A stretch of 14,409 nucleotides of DNA, taken from contig CAYLNH010000180.1 of NCBI GenBank assembly GCA_964384625.1, forward strand, positions 1 through 14,409, in the 5' to 3' direction. Under the pieces are notes generated by a model, which saw nothing but the letters and a program-made list of their open reading frames with translations, did no database searches and was not told the DNA's origin. The position numbers were made by a program, and so were the translations under genes. The stretch is from CAYLNH01 sp964384625 (GTDB lineage: Bacteria > Verrucomicrobiota > Lentisphaeria > JABSQK01). Shown here piece by piece: positions 14,274 to 14,409 of the stretch; within the stretch, counting starts at the first letter, position 1; every line of letters starts with the position of its first letter.

Positions 14274-14409
14274 GGACGCTGCAAACGGCGTTGGTTTTGA
14301 CGCAAAGCGTGGCCGGTAAGATACGGGCTCCCGCCCTGTAGGAGCTTCCGCCTTCCGGAGGTGTCGGTTTAATCGCACCGAAGCCCTCCGACAGCGCCAA
14401 CGGCGTTGT
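14274..14409. other. Non-coding end of window with short inverted repeats
   Basis: No gene is seen. GCTCC/GGAGC (14327-14331 and 14341-14345), TCGGT/ACCGA (14364-14368 and 14377-14381) and TGTCGG/CCGACA (14362-14367 and 14388-14393) are nested or adjacent, and the word AACGGCGTTG occurs at 14284-14293 and again near the end (14399-14408). It may be the start of a dispersed intergenic repeat or a stop region for the preceding gene. There is no T tract. Confidence 0.35.

Overview
The window is GC-rich bacterial DNA (roughly 60-65% GC), with genes on both strands and short intergenic gaps. It contains no rRNA or tRNA, so the source can only be suggested. A large secreted multidomain glycoside-hydrolase-like protein with a C-terminal sorting tail, a planctomycete-like small ACP relative and a translatable heptamer repeat (GACCAAT) between genes are compatible with a polysaccharide-degrading member of the PVC group (Lentisphaerota, Kiritimatiellota, Planctomycetota or relatives). 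That placement is inference.

Layout. Positions 148-620 (+) hold an acyl carrier protein and a second, ACP-like small gene without a phosphopantetheine serine. Facing them on the minus strand (2304 to 647) are an aldehyde-dehydrogenase-superfamily gene and a probable 48-codon gene just behind it. The dehydrogenase-like protein keeps the fold and cofactor landmarks but lacks the catalytic cysteine, the general-base glutamate and the oxyanion asparagine. It nevertheless has a near-perfect ribosome binding site and a good sigma-70-type promoter. The most interesting signals are this apparently non-catalytic ALDH and the serine-less ACP partner.

Positions 2472-3632 (+) are housekeeping: nadD (NAD synthesis) and rsfS (ribosome silencing), a common gene pair. 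Positions 3796-6105 (+) encode a potassium uptake system: the TrkH pore and a half-length TrkA/KtrA-type RCK regulator. A possible 21-codon leader ORF precedes trkH and an inverted repeat lies between the two genes. Positions 6282-10208 (+) hold an MFS permease, an amidohydrolase and a DUF401-type permease. They are co-directional with gaps of about 100-140 bp and may form a catabolic cassette. The MFS start codon lies inside a four-copy heptanucleotide repeat.

Positions 10476-14273 (+) encode a 1265-residue exported protein: signal peptide, N-terminal beta domain, polyglycine linker, CBM6/35-like domain, DUF5060-like domain, TIM-barrel glycosidase-like domain, C-terminal beta domain, three cadherin-like repeats and a Gly/Cys-TM-Arg anchor. 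The last 136 bp are non-coding with several short inverted repeats. No mobile element, CRISPR array or RNA gene was seen, and no gene-free stretch exceeds 300 bp.
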